From positions 434,001 through 498,000 of the forward strand of contig JAMZAV010000156.1 of assembly GCA_024449915.1 (NCBI GenBank): a stretch of 64,000 nucleotides of DNA, written 5' to 3'. Shown in pieces: positions 45,111-56,708 of the stretch. The notes under the pieces are model-generated. The model made no database searches. It was not told where the DNA came from and worked only from the letters and a program-made list of their open reading frames with translations. Within the stretch, counting starts at the first letter, position 1, and the number at the start of each line of letters is the position of its first letter. Position numbers and translations under genes: made by a program. This DNA comes from Sweltsa coloradensis. Taxonomy: Eukaryota; Arthropoda; Insecta; Plecoptera; Chloroperlidae.

Positions 45111-46144
45111 CCTATGAAATTTCCATCCGTTTTTCTCTGAGTGGCTCGAGTATTTCGAGTATTTGTGGATTTCCCATCCATCTTCAAGATCTTGCCCTTT
45201 TCTGTACTATGATCCGCAGAGGTAGGCTTTAACCTAGAGCTAGGCCTACTCTCTAGGCTCCTTCGCAGAATTCACTTACAATTAATAAGGGCATGCCTAG
45301 CAATTAATCGTCCTATCCCTTCTCATCTTTGATGGTCAATAATAATCACATTCTATATATTATGGCAAGGTATATTACAACATTTACAATTAAATAATAT
45401 GCCTTATAACTCAGTTTTACTTTCTAACGATATTGTGCTCTCCATGTAACTTTCACGAGTGTTTCAAAGATTTTTGTTTTGACAATATTTTGAAGTAAAC
45501 CATGCTGTATGAAACAATATTCCACGAATATAATCGATAAGTCTAACACGGCTAACGCACTCTCTCGGAAACTTCGCGCAGTAAAGCGACGGTGGACACT
45601 ATGCAGGGTGGACTTTGAACTACTGAGACTCGAAACAATTGAAGACTGCCACACGGTTTAGCATTGCAGTTTCAGAACCCAGCAAATGTTGATACATCCT
45701 TGGTATTTATTGTGTGAATCTTGGAATATGAAGTAATAAAATGAGGACTGGTACGGAAGTAGGCCTACATAAATCAGGGAGTAAAGTTCCTGCAAAATTA
45801 ATTCGCCAAGCTAATTGCATAATTTAACAAATACTTTTTGGCATGATTGCTCTTCTATCAACGACTTTGGCATTTATTAGTTTAATTTCTTTGTCGTGAC
45901 TTCTTTGACATCAACCACAACACTGTGTTCACTTTTTGTGTTATGGACATGTCCATGGATGTGTCATTTTGCCGCATTTAAGCCTCAAGGTCTGTTTGTG
46001 AAAAAAGGTTTTGTCTATATTTCACCAATAGGGCAGTAGGTTGAAGGTAATTGTGAAGAGGAGTCTGTTTTTACTTTAAACATTTAGGCTTATGTTCTTT
46101 TAAATTTAGAAGTTTTATATTCAAACCTCATTGTCTTAAAGAAG
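45111..46144. other. Upstream region of the F-box gene
   Basis: Holds the 5' flank and probable 5' UTR. CGCGCAGTAAAGCGACGGTG at about 45577 is locally CpG-richer. TTGTCTTAAAG just before the ATG resembles a splice acceptor, so a non-coding first exon upstream is possible. The 76-codon minus-strand frame at 45424 shows no motif. Confidence 0.4.
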
Positions 46145-47356
46145 ATGAACTCAGTTCCTAACATCGAAAGCCTCCCTCGAGAGGTTCTCCTACACGTGTT
46201 TTCCTTCCTCAGCCCTGCCTATCTGTGCGAGACAGTCTCACAGGTATGTACTTATTGGGAGGAATTATGTGAAGACCCGTTACTCTACAGAGAGCTCAAG
46301 TTCAGACAAGGCGAGGTAAGCGAGCAGACTGTCGTTAAGATACTCAAGGTAGCGCCATTTCTGAAGTCACTCACAATGGTCGACTGGAATGTCATGGATA
46401 CAATCTTAGAAGTAGTTTCCCAACACAACCCAAAGATTCGTGCTTTAGTCTTGGAGAAAATAGTAAATGGTGTCACAGTGTTATCAGATGTAAGAATGAT
46501 GAAAATATTACAAAACTGTACTGAGCTCGAAACATTGATACTTCGCAAATATATCGTACGTGGCAAGGAGTTTTACAATAACATTTGCATTCTACTGCCT
46601 AACCTGAAAATTCTGCATGCTACTGGCAATGAAGCGATCTGTTCGGAGTTATTGGTGCACCTTGCTAACAGTAACCTCGAACTCGAGGACCTAACGATAT
46701 ATGGCAATTACAAACGTTCAAACAACTACAATACCACAGCTTTGTGCAACCGGTTCTGTAAAACCCTGCGCTCGTTAAGACTAGGTGTTGGCGCCTGGGC
46801 TGGGTCACCAGAAGCTTTCTGCGCGCTGCAGAAGTGTGACCGTCTGGAAACGTTGAGCATCGTATATCTTACGAAAGATGATAGCGCCAACATTCTCACC
46901 ATCGGCTCGATACCCACCCTGCGTCATCTGAAGCTCAGGCGTTGTTCGGTGCCTGAGACGAGCCTGATACGGGTTTTTTCATCTGAGGGCTTGAAGAACC
47001 TTGTGGCACTTGAACTGAACTGCTGCTGCGTCACAGACAGTGTAGCAGCGGCTATTGGCAACCACCTCAAGAACCTGGAGACAGTCGATCTGGATGGACG
47101 AAAAGGCTGGGACGTGTTGGAGAAGTTAACAACGTGTGGAGTGAATAGCATTATTAAAGGATGCTCGAAGATTCGTCATTTGAAGCTTTTTATGTTTGAA
47201 CAGAAGACCTTTGAAGAGATCATTCAGCTCATACCACAGTACCTGCCTGGTCTGAGGAGCTTGGTATACTTTCCCCGTGCAGATGGAGCCGTCGCACAAT
47301 TAAAGACTCAAATGCCGGAGCTGCAGATAGAATACGAAGATCTATCCTTGTGGTAG
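46145..47356 (+). CDS. F-box/LRR protein (FBXL-like)
   Basis: A 403-residue protein in one uninterrupted exon. An F-box is clear near the N terminus (about residues 8-50: LPREVLLHVFSFLSP, then VCTYWEELCEDPLLYREL). This family uses that domain to bind SKP1 in SCF E3 ubiquitin ligases. From about residue 95 to 385 there are roughly 10-11 irregular leucine-rich repeats (for example LETLILRKYIV, LEDLTIYGN, LRSLRLGVG, LRHLKLRRC, LVALELNCC, LETVDLDGR, IRHLKLFMF), expected to bind the substrate. There is no signal peptide or membrane segment; the likely site is cytoplasm or nucleus. The ATG has A at -3 and sits eight codons before the F-box. It could be a true single-exon gene or an intact retrocopy; no poly(A) tract follows. 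The specific FBXL orthologue and the substrate are not identifiable. Confidence 0.92.
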   Translation: MNSVPNIESLPREVLLHVFSFLSPAYLCETVSQVCTYWEELCEDPLLYRELKFRQGEVSEQTVVKILKVAPFLKSLTMVDWNVMDTILEVVSQHNPKIRALVLEKIVNGVTVLSDVRMMKILQNCTELETLILRKYIVRGKEFYNNICILLPNLKILHATGNEAICSELLVHLANSNLELEDLTIYGNYKRSNNYNTTALCNRFCKTLRSLRLGVGAWAGSPEAFCALQKCDRLETLSIVYLTKDDSANILTIGSIPTLRHLKLRRCSVPETSLIRVFSSEGLKNLVALELNCCCVTDSVAAAIGNHLKNLETVDLDGRKGWDVLEKLTTCGVNSIIKGCSKIRHLKLFMFEQKTFEEIIQLIPQYLPGLRSLVYFPRADGAVAQLKTQMPELQIEYEDLSLW

Positions 47357-47583
47357 GTGCTCATGGTAGGGGCGAAGATTCCTGTTGATTTGTGAATGAA
47401 CATGGTGACACGGATAGTCTTCTATGAAGCAAGTTTCATGCTATGGTACGTGTGATGAATTCCCAAAGTAGTAAGCCCACTTTTACTCGTTTAAAAGCCC
47501 ATTTTAATTTCTCTCATTTGATATTGATAAGCCTTTTTTGGCAGAATCATTGTTTAATATTTGTCTTTATTTTATAAGTAGCC

Positions 47584-47589
47584 AATAAA
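47584..47589 (+). terminator. Poly(A) signal of the F-box gene
   Basis: First canonical AATAAA after the stop codon, 228 bp downstream; a weaker AATAAAAATA lies at about 47611. Confidence 0.6.
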
Positions 47590-47727
47590 TTTTTGACTCT
47601 CCAATAGCCTAATAAAAATAGATTTTACGAATCTACACAGAAATTATTGAGACATCCTTGGTAAAACTTAATTTATGGTGTGAATCTTGTCTGATGGAGT
47701 ACACTGGATCTTACCCCGGCTGCAGCG

Positions 47728-47835
47728 TCAGTGGTGGTGGTTCAAGCATAACGCGCGAGACTCTGATTCGGGAGGTCCCGGATTAGAATCCCGCCATCAG
47801 CAATGACACCGCATAACGGAAGAGTCTTCACTAGA
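47728..47835 (+). repeat. SINE family S2, 3'-truncated copy
   Basis: GGTTCAAGCATAACGCGCGA, GACTCTGATTCGGGAGGTCC and CGGATTAGAATCCCG match the S2 head; the body breaks off at the palindrome that follows. It lies about 370 bp downstream of the F-box stop codon. Confidence 0.7.
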
Positions 47836-47848
47836 CAATTATGACCTT

Positions 47849-48237
47849 GGCACGCCCGTAAGCACTCAAATTCAAATGTACAACGCTCTGCAGCAAAATT
47901 GAATCGACATACAAGAATTTTAAAATGCACAAAACACAGACATTTTTATGCAGAAGAACATACAACAAACCAAATTGCTTTATGTTATAAACCCTATTAT
48001 TCACCATGGATAAGCGTAATGTCAACGCGGCGGGAACAACCTCTTCTTTTTCCCTTTGCGTCGACTTTATGCGTAACCATAATGTAAATTAGGGTTTATT
48101 ACATACATCAATTCTGTTTGTTGTATGTTCTTCTGCATAAAAATATCTGTGTCTTGTGCTTTTTTTAATTTTCGTATGTCGTTTCAATCTTTCTCCGGAG
48201 CGTTATACATCTGAATTTGAGTGCTTTCGAGCGTGCC
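47849..48237. repeat. 389-bp long palindrome
   Basis: Arms of about 170-190 bp run from GGCACGCCCGTAAGCACTCA inward to a centre near 48040. TTTTTATGCAGAAGAACATA is exactly inverted at about 48122-48141 (TATGTTCTTCTGCATAAAAA). Small ORFs on both strands are mirror readings. Confidence 0.85.
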
Positions 48238-48294
48238 GTGTACACTCCTATTATATTAACTTTATAAATGTCAATCAACTCAAATGTAATTGTG

Positions 48295-48356
48295 TCCGTG
48301 TTCTCAACACATGGCTCGATCACTCGTCTTAAAATGACTTTGGGCGTCATTCTAGT
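48295..48356 (+). mobile_element. Family B/D right end, degenerate
   Basis: GTTCTCAACACATGGCTCGA, TCACTCGTCTTAAAATGACT and GGGCGTCATTCTAGT match the CTCACTCGTC...CGTTTTCCTAGT terminus. Confidence 0.65.
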
Positions 48357-48647
48357 TTATAAACAATTGGTTAAAGCAGAAAAATGCAACTTCTAAAAAC
48401 ATTTTAAGAATGAAGTTAGTTGTGCAAAGAATCTTTCCGTGTGATTTGTCGCGAGCGAACTCAGGAATGTCGTATTGAGACGAACAGAACACAAGATATG
48501 ACGTGTATGTTACTTGTCTGTGAGGCGAAGTGATGGACGACAGAGCGAACACTCTCCTCTCAAAGACAGATCTTTGCTTTCAGGAACTAATGCAAATACA
48601 ACAATGCACGGGAATTATTCTCTTTGTACGGTACTAATGCACTAGTC

Positions 48648-48967
48648 CATCACCAGATGTGACATGATGTATCGGGAAACTGTGTTCGTAAGAAAACGTC
48701 TCCAACATCAGTAACGAAATGTTTGTATAAATCTCCTGCTACCATCTAGCGTTATATATTTGTCGTCAGCCATACTAAGTGACTAAAAGGAAATATTTGT
48801 TTTGAATTGACCAAAGTTGCATAAATTAAAGTTGCATATTATATAACAATAAAGGATTTTCTTTTTCTTTTCTGCATATTTGGAAACAAGAAGTTGTTTT
48901 TAAAAGTAAAAAAGTAACTATGTGCGTAGTTTTAGTGTATTTATCTTGACCCGGCACCTCCACCAAA
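48648..48967 (-). mobile_element. Family E element, ~320 bp (copy 2)
   Basis: On the plus strand it ends GACCCGGCACCTCCACCAAA. The left end has GATGTGACATGATGTATCGG. The interior matches the next copy at 49453: GTATAAATCTCCTGCTACCA against GTATGAATCTCCCTCTTCTG, and CATACTAAGTGACTAAAAGG against CAGATATACTACGTGACTAT. Confidence 0.7.
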
Positions 48968-49452
48968 ATGTTTAGAAAACATTGATATCTTCTTGAAAGA
49001 TGGTTAGACATTGTGAAGAGTTTCAAACAAGGCTATAATTAACTTTTATTTCACGAATGAAATAATCAGTCTGTCTAAAACAATGCCTACAAGTACGGCT
49101 GGCTGTTATTAATGCCACCAATAATGTGGGTATTATCGCCTTAAGGAAGGCACTGTGCATTGGAAGATATAAATTAGTGTTGATCTCAAGAAGGAAAATA
49201 AAAAGGGTCAAGTTGAAGTAGAGATGTCTCTGATGCCGGTCTTAAGAATACTAGACTTGAGAGAGACTTAGATTAAAACACAGATTTTTTTTCGATTTCG
49301 GATTAATTGTTTTTATTTATATTTAATTTGTATGGATATATACTTTAATAAATTGATGCCATCTTGAAATAATGATTGTTCATATTATTAATATCATTTA
49401 TTTTCAATCTATATGGATATATTTCATAAATGTATGGATGGCATATTTAAAC
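48968..49452. other. Spacer between two family E copies
   Basis: AT-rich; nothing recognised. The minus-strand 62-codon frame has no motif. Confidence 0.5.
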
Positions 49453-49752
49453 GTTCACCGGATCTGACATGATTTTTCGGGAAATGGTGTCATGAGGAAA
49501 TGTATCGCACATAATTAACAAATATATTTGTATGAATCTCCCTCTTCTGGCATCGTTATAAGTTTTGTTACCAGATATACTACGTGACTATCTAAAAGAT
49601 CACATTTGTTTTGACTTGTAAAGTTGTATACATATGTAAAATAAAAAACAATAAAGTCCCATGTTTTAGTTTTCGGTACACTCGTATACGAGACGTAGTT
49701 TTCAGCAGAGATAGAAACAATGTACTTTCTTGGAACCGGCACCTCCACCAAA
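49453..49752 (-). mobile_element. Family E element, ~300 bp (copy 3)
   Basis: Left end CCGGATCTGACATGATTTTT, right end GGAACCGGCACCTCCACCAA. Same orientation as copy 2, about 790 bp away. Confidence 0.7.
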
Positions 49753-50554
49753 CCTTAACAAAAACGTTGGTAATCATCGATTGTACAACTTATTTCTAAA
49801 AATCAAACAATCCGTGGGATTTAAGATAATGGGTCTAGTTGTCGCTCGTATCGATAACCTTCATGATTGAACTGTGTTTCCAAGGTCATTGTTTTCCAAC
49901 CAAATCACGTGAGAAATCGAACCCAACAACGAAATCTTTTCATATCACCTGCTCATCGGAAATAAAATCGTAGAAGTGTGATTGGAGGAAAATAAAATTG
50001 CCCTCTGTGAATAAAGTTTTTGTTGTAGCCAATATGATTTGTTGGTGCGCACATACATTTGGCGGGGTCATATATTTCAACGAGTACGACCCGCGGGAAG
50101 TGGAAATTGAAATGTTCTAACCATGAAGCCTACATGTTAATAATAGTCTCTGGGGCGAACTATGGTCACACTTTAGGAACCCAATGAAAATGTTAGTTAA
50201 AACTGACAGTGTTTTTAATAACGTTTACGTGTACGAACATATTTTACAAAACGAAATGTAGAGGATTATTTTACTCCAGTAAACACACAACAAAATAGAT
50301 GGTTGGTTCTACCTCCGTTTCATCCGTTGAGTAAACGAGTAATACACTATATAAACCAACTCCATGTCACTTTAGCATCAACATTAATTTTATTGCGCGC
50401 ATATCAATACACAAATCTAGAGTTTTTACGGATATCTATTCAAAAAATATATGGAATCAAATTTAAAATTGTTCGCAATAAAATAATAATGCGGTGACCT
50501 AAAAGAAGTACTATTTTAAAAATACTCTATATTATAAGTAATAGTGTAGAATAC
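49753..50554. other. Intergenic stretch
   Basis: No gene or repeat recognised. Confidence 0.5.
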
Positions 50555-50925
50555 ATATTATGCTTCCAATGTAGAATGTGCAGGGTTCAATTTCCGCTCT
50601 AGGCAGAAGTTTTTTAACCTTAAGTTCATCAGTTTTTGGCTCAAGAATTTGTAATCGGTGACTTTGGAGCCGTCTTAGCAACGAGGCACATAAAACATTA
50701 TTAGGTTGATCTGAATCCTAGTTGTATTATGGCATTCTCTGCGGGTTGAATCGTGCCCAGCTTCATTGTTATTCCTACTTAAATATGCCGGTCTCTAGTT
50801 GGTCACTGTTCGCTTGTCGATGATGTCGGCGCCTAAGGGTTTGTTTGATCGGCTTTTAATGTAATGTCCACCAATGAAAATCAGTTTTGTGACTGAGTAG
50901 CTAAGATTCAATTTTTTTTAATGTG
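50555..50925 (+). repeat. tRNA-derived SINE, family S1
   Basis: A decayed tRNA-like head (CTTCCAATGTAGAATGTGCA, GGGTTCAATTTCCGCTC), then GGTGACTTTGGAGCCGTCTT, CTACTTAAATATGCCGGTCT, CTAGTTGGTCACTGTTCGCT and CAATGAAAATCAGTTTTGTG. The order equals the inverse of 23151-23579. Confidence 0.8.
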
Positions 50926-51119
50926 TCAGGATTTTCGGTGACAGGTATCAATCTGGCGACTAATCGAATCATAGTCCAACAAACAGCTAGGCTAACCTAG
51001 GCTAACCTATACAATATTCATTAGAGTCAATTTAACAAACGAGACTTAAAACTTTAATGTTATACGTGAAATTAGTTTAGGAACACTTTCTATTATTGTA
51101 TGTTTGTAGTTGAGTTGAA

Positions 51120-51519
<400 letters not shown>

Positions 51520-52352
51520 CAACAACAGACATATACTTTTCAGTAAAATCCAGAAAAACATTGAATATAATAGTAAACATGAAGGAAATACATAAATTAT
51601 TATCGGCGTCAAGCAATCTTCCCGCATTTCAGCCGGAACTCGGCCATTGCTATACATGTAAATTTTTACTCTACTCGCGGTCAAATTTTTAGGACTTGAG
51701 AAAACATATTTTTGTTACCAAACCACGAACAAAATTAAGGTCAAACTACGTCGTATTATAGCAGTGTGGCCCCTTAAGTTCGATCAATTCCTGCATTTTC
51801 TCTCACTTTCACGTCATTCTTACTTATCTGATTACCTTTAATAGAGATGGCTAGTCTAAATTTAAAACCTCTGGCAACTTAAACTTTTTATCTCAAGATC
51901 TTGTTTGAAATTACATCAATTTTGTTAATTGTGTGTTGGAAATCTCAGAACTAATATTTTGAACAACAAAAATGAAATAACTCTTGTATTGAAAATGTTT
52001 TAACTCGTACTTATCGCCTTATTCACTATGTGCATTCGATCATTGATTTCTTTTTAACTCCGACCTGTTTTTAAAACGAAATATTTGCTGTCATTTGCTA
52101 CATTTAATAATATTTTTACGAAAAAGGGTTTTAATTTTTTAAACTACATTTAAGAAATACAAAAGGGGTTGAACAACTTAAAATTAGTTGTTTTATTTTT
52201 TAATATCTTCGATTCTCAAGTACATCTTAAGGAATAGTCTCGGTTTAACTCGCAAAAGTAGCCTACAATCATTCCTATAAGTGTTCCTAGGTATAACACC
52301 TTAAAGGTGGTGCTTGTAATAATTGCATGAAACCACTAACCACTACAGCCCC
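51520..52352. other. AT-rich intergenic stretch
   Basis: Nothing recognised. Confidence 0.5.
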
Positions 52353-53250
52353 TCAATGAGGGTGCTCATGGTCAGTTAGGATAGCCAGGTCTAGCCGTCC
52401 CCAGTTAGACCGCATCTTGTAAGTGTGGTCGGCGAACCTCACCACTTTATATACCCTGGAGTTAAAACAATAGGATTCAGAATCATAAGAATCATCATCT
52501 GTACAATCAGCTGTGAAGAGGCTCAAACCGACGCTGAAGGACTTTCGTACTTTTCGGTGTACTCGCAGGAAAATCAACACTTTTCGTTCATTTTTTCGTC
52601 TATTAGAAAATTAAATTTCCGTTTCTCGTACATGGCCTTTTTTTCTTTAAAGCCCCCATTTTGTGTCGAGTCCAGAAACTCCTTTCGGTCAATGTTTGCG
52701 GCGTTTTCTTGGAATAAAACGATTTTGAAAAAAATCCATGTACAAGGATTACAAGGATCCGGATAACCTTCTTGATAACGCAAAAACGTTGCTTGCTTGG
52801 TATAACGATATGGACGTAGTTTGAAAAGTACTTATACACAGTTTTGGCTAGAATCGTTGCGTTCTCGTAATAATTTGATTTCGTTTTCAAACTTCGTCTA
52901 AACATACGCGATGCTGTTAATGGTACAACTTTTGTTAGTCTAGGGTTGTGAAGTTTTAAAACTTTATTGTGTGTCGCCAAAAGGATTTGATCAAGACATG
53001 GTTCAAGAGTGATAAGAATGTGGTTTTCTTGTCGTTGTGTTAAGCCTAGACGTCCGGTATCGATTCCCGGTTGAGGCAAAGTGTTCGAGTATCAGTTTCA
53101 ATTCATCATCGCTCTCTCCGCTGTCGATTAGTTCCATTAGAATGAGGGGCTTATCCGGACGCTTCGATAAATCATCCATGCGAGGGGGCGGGGGTATCAC
53201 TTGAGGGGTCTTCTCGACTAGAAAGTATTGAAAAACAATCTTCAGAGTTT
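52353..53250 (-). pseudogene. Decayed coding region of unknown identity
   Basis: Consecutive, slightly overlapping open segments lie on the minus strand in at least three frames. About 53250-53003 includes RMDDLSKRPDKPLILMELID then an acidic DSGESDDELK stretch. 53079-52603 is basic, with LTKVVPLTASRMFRR and SNYYENATILAKTVYKYF. 52783-52574 has DPCNPCTWIFFKIVLF and FNFLIDEKMNEKC. 52580-52353 has DCTDDDSYDSESYCFN and HTYKMRSNWGRLDLAIL. The mixed composition, aromatic/charged balance and near-continuous chain suggest one frameshifted gene. An in-frame TAG lies at the upstream edge near 53260. I do not recognise the family; a transposon or captured host or viral gene are all possible. Confidence 0.35.
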
Positions 53251-53423
53251 CCTAGCGGTTTCCACACACTTGAACGTTAGCACAACCATATAACCCATTA
53301 CTAGGATAAGACCGCATGATGGTAGTTGTGTAGTGATGATGCGAGTTGTAAACTTTCCTTTACATTTGAAAACTAATTCTATATTTTAATGACTGTTGTT
53401 ATCAGTGAAAAGTATACCAACCA

Positions 53424-53500
53424 TTTATTTTTTTATTTTTATTTAACGCCTTTCCTATTCAGTTAAAAAACTGATTAACAAAGGAGGACAAATAAATAAA
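53424..53500 (-). repeat. LINE/SINE 3' tail fragment (family T)
   Basis: The minus strand has TGTCCTCCTTTGTTAATCAG, TTTTTTAACTGAATAGG, AAAGGCGTTAAATAAAAAT. Confidence 0.75.
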
Positions 53501-53823
53501 TGTAGTAATTACATAGATGCAGATATTTGAAATACTAATAGTATTTAAATAAACAAATGTTTCAGCAGGAAATGTGAATTGTGTCTGATTACTTTATAAT
53601 CTTTACATAAATCGTTAAACCGTTTAACTTTCTAATTTTGTTATTGTAATCGACCATTGGAGCAAATTAAGGGGTCTAGTCGCATCTACTACACCCAGCC
53701 CTCGATTTACTTCTGGTTGAGAGTGTACTAACGAAAGAGTTTCCCGACCAACAAAATCGAGAAATAACTGACAAGAATTTCATGACGTATGTAACACTAA
53801 AGAAACGTATTCACTGCCGAGTA

Positions 53824-54095
53824 CCGATAGTGTTGGCTCAAGCAGAAAGCGCGCGACTCTGATTTGGGAGGTCCTGTGATCGAATCCCGTCGAGATCGGC
53901 AATCCTGACTGAAGGTTTTCCCAAGGTTTTCCTCAGTCGTTAACGCAAATGCAAGGATTTTGATTCTCTAAAACAGCCCTCGAACATCCCTCCCAACCAC
54001 CCTCAATCTAAACCACCGTAACTACGTAAAGAGGGTCTCACACCCTACAGCGGGCATCCCTACACAAATAAGGAAGTCGGTCAAGGACGATAAAT
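53824..54095 (+). repeat. tRNA-derived SINE, family S2
   Basis: GATAGTGTTGGCTCAAGC head, CGCGCGACTCTGATTTGGGA, GATCGAATCCCGTCGAGATC, CCTGACTGAAGGTTTTCCCA, GTCGTTAACGCAAATGCAAG, AACAGCCCTCGAACATCCC. About 250-270 bp. Confidence 0.8.
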
Positions 54096-55142
54096 TAGAG
54101 CATCGTAAACCCCGTGTTTTACAAACATAACGACTTAAGTTTCGTAATTGATATGATCCTGGCTGCCCGTGCAGGCTCTAACGTGGGGAAAACATATTGT
54201 AAATCTCTACATCCATAACAAAATGGGGTCGTTTTATGTGGTTTTGACTCTTAAAAACGCTATAACCAAACAATAAATTCACAAACTGCTACGTAGGGTA
54301 TACATAATATAATGCATGTGCTTTATAGAGCTGTAATCAACACAATGTCGCTTTATGCTGCTATAAAAACGCTTCAGTGCCGCACCTTCTAACATAGTAA
54401 GAGAACATTACCATACACACAAAGATGATACTATCGCATTCGAGTCCATCTTCTTCGAGTTCGACCCAGATTTAGAGGAGACATTGTAGAAGTACAATCA
54501 GCATGAACCAGTTTCAAGTGATATACGAAGTTTAACTTTACTCCTAGTCTAGAAGTTAAGTCCTAGATAATTAAGTAGAAGTAGAAGTTTGAACTTTAAT
54601 CAACAAGGTTTGCACATTCTACACACTACATAATAAATATATTTAGCAACAAAATGCAAGTAATGTTTTCATTACATATTTGAAACATTACACAACAATG
54701 TCACGGTCATAATTTACCTCTATTGTGATTGTGGGAAGGGAGACATCATCTGAATTACTTTTTGTTGAAATTATTAATTGAATAACTCATCAATATTATT
54801 TACTTTTTGTTGAAATAATCATTAAAAACGTTCACGGTTCCATTGTTAGTCTCAATGCAAAAGCATACGAGCTAGATGGAAGAATTCGGGTAATTATTTA
54901 GAATGTGTAGAATGTTTAGAATTTGTAATTTGTTGAACATGTCATAAAGTTATTATTATTTGCTATTGTGTTGTGAAAATAATATGTATGTAAATTGTGT
55001 TTTATATTATGTATAAGATATAAGGATTCAACTGTGTATGTTTGTTTGGCACTTGGGAATGCTGAATAAAATAATAGAATATTTTTTAAATTATTTAAAT
55101 GTTGATCACGTGCAAGGCACTCGATAAATAATAATTATGGGT
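54096..55142. other. AT-rich intergenic stretch
   Basis: No gene or repeat recognised. Confidence 0.5.
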
Positions 55143-55203
55143 TTTGGTGGAGGTGCCGGGTCTCGGGTGTAGCGCGTTACCTGGACCCGGCACCTCCACC
55201 AAA
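55143..55203. mobile_element. 61-bp palindromic micro-element (copy 2, inverted)
   Basis: TTTGGTGGAGGTGCCGGGTC at the left and its exact inverse at the right. The 21-bp centre TCGGGTGTAGCGCGTTACCTG matches, in inverse, the centre of 11361-11421 with only about three differences. Confidence 0.85.
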
Positions 55204-55620
55204 TCCAAGAATTTATTAATTTTCTTTTTTCATTATTTTTTCCTGTAATTTGTACGCATGATACAAAAATTACAGAATGAGACAGGAAAGCAGGCCTATT
55301 GTGGCCCATTTACCGCAATGATGCTGTCCCAATGTTAATATTAATAAAATAACATACATTTGTATATAAAAGGAAGAAAATTATAATGTTGAAATAGATT
55401 ACACAGATAATACAGATGATAAGATGATACCGTTGATGCAGATCATTCGTATTTATAAGTTTATAAACACAATAAATGATTCTGGATGGCACCTCGTGCA
55501 CACAAAACTTTGCTTTTAATGCCCATCAGCGCAGCATAGGTTACTTAATTTACAGCTAAAAAATGAATGCTTTACATAAAATTGTAGCACAACTTATTCG
55601 GTTATACTGGTACTGTATGT

Positions 55621-56395
55621 ACTAGGGAAACGCTTAAGTCCCGCCGCGTTGTTGGATGAGCGTAATTGGTGCATTGAGCTGCCATGTGTTATGCGAATTT
55701 TCTGTTTTTCTGTGGCAAAATCATTACTAAGTTGAAACTTTTTTAATTAAATTAAATTAAAGTAAAAATTAACTTAATTTTTTTAATTTTTTTTAATTAA
55801 TCGTAATTGTTAAAATAATCGTAAAATTCCAATTTTTATAAGAAATAATTTCTCGATTGCGCTCAAATATTACACTAATATATTAATTCATAAAATAAAG
55901 GTTCCCATCATTACAATCGGATAAAGCATGTAGGTGTTATAAGTCAAAGAATTGTTAAAAAAAAAGAAAAAACCTGTAAAATTTCGATTTTTATGATAAA
56001 TATTTTTTCAATTGCGCTCAAATTTCACAAAAATATCTTAATTCATAAAATAAAGGTTCTGTGCAAAAATCATTAAAATCGGATAAAACATGTAGGTGTT
56101 ATAAGTCGAAGAATTTTTTTAAAAATTGAAAAAAATCGTAAAATTGCGATTTTCACGAGAAAAAAATTTCCGATTGCGCTCAAAAACGTGGCAGTTCTAA
56201 GTTCAGAGATTTCGAAGGCCTCCATAAAATTTCATCGCAATCGGAGTATCGGTTTAGCCGGAATCGTGTGGACAAACAGACAAAAATACAAAAAAAAGAA
56301 AGAAAGAATGAAAGAAAAAAAAATGCGGATTTTTTTATCCAGTGTAGTGAAATGGAATCTTCGCTTCGCTCGCTTCGCTCGCTACGCTCATCCAA
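55621..56395 (-). mobile_element. Family C Helitron-like element (copy 3, full length)
   Basis: 775 bp. On the plus strand it starts ACTAGGGAAACGCTTAAGTC, then CCGCCGCGTTGTTGGATGAG. It ends GCTTCGCTCGCTTCGCTCGC, then TACGCTCATCCAA. Two to three internal units carry GGATAAAGCATGTAGGTG and TCGTAAAATTGCGATTTT. The head has a small expansion of the CGCTTCG unit. Non-coding. Confidence 0.8.
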
Positions 56396-56400
56396 TAACT

Positions 56401-56642
56401 ACAGTTTGGCTCGAGCGCTTAGCGCTTGACTCTGATTCGGGAGGTCCCGGATTCGAATCCCGACGAAACCAGCAATCCTGACTGAGTTTTTCAGAGATTT
56501 TCCTCAGTCGTTAATGCGAATGCAAGGGATTGAGTCCTCTTAAACAGCCCTCGGACTTCTCTTTACAATTGTCCTATCCTCAAAAAACAAGTTCCCCAGA
56601 AGAGGGGCATACATTGCCCCCTAACAGATTAAATACCCACGG
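56401..56642 (+). repeat. tRNA-derived SINE, family S2 (well preserved)
   Basis: TTTGGCTCGAGCGCTTAGCG, CTTGACTCTGATTCGGGAGG, CGGATTCGAATCCCGACGAA, GTCGTTAATGCGAATGCAAG, AACAGCCCTCGGAC, CCCCAGAAGAGGGGCATACA. It lies between two Helitron-like copies. Confidence 0.85.
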
Positions 56643-56708
56643 TAATTTTTTTAATTTAATGTATAGACGGTCACTATTAAAACCATTTGTTATTGAGTGA
56701 ATTGAGAC

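Noticed and set aside
46285..47151. Minus-strand ORFs of 63-93 codons
   Set aside because: Antisense shadows of the F-box gene.
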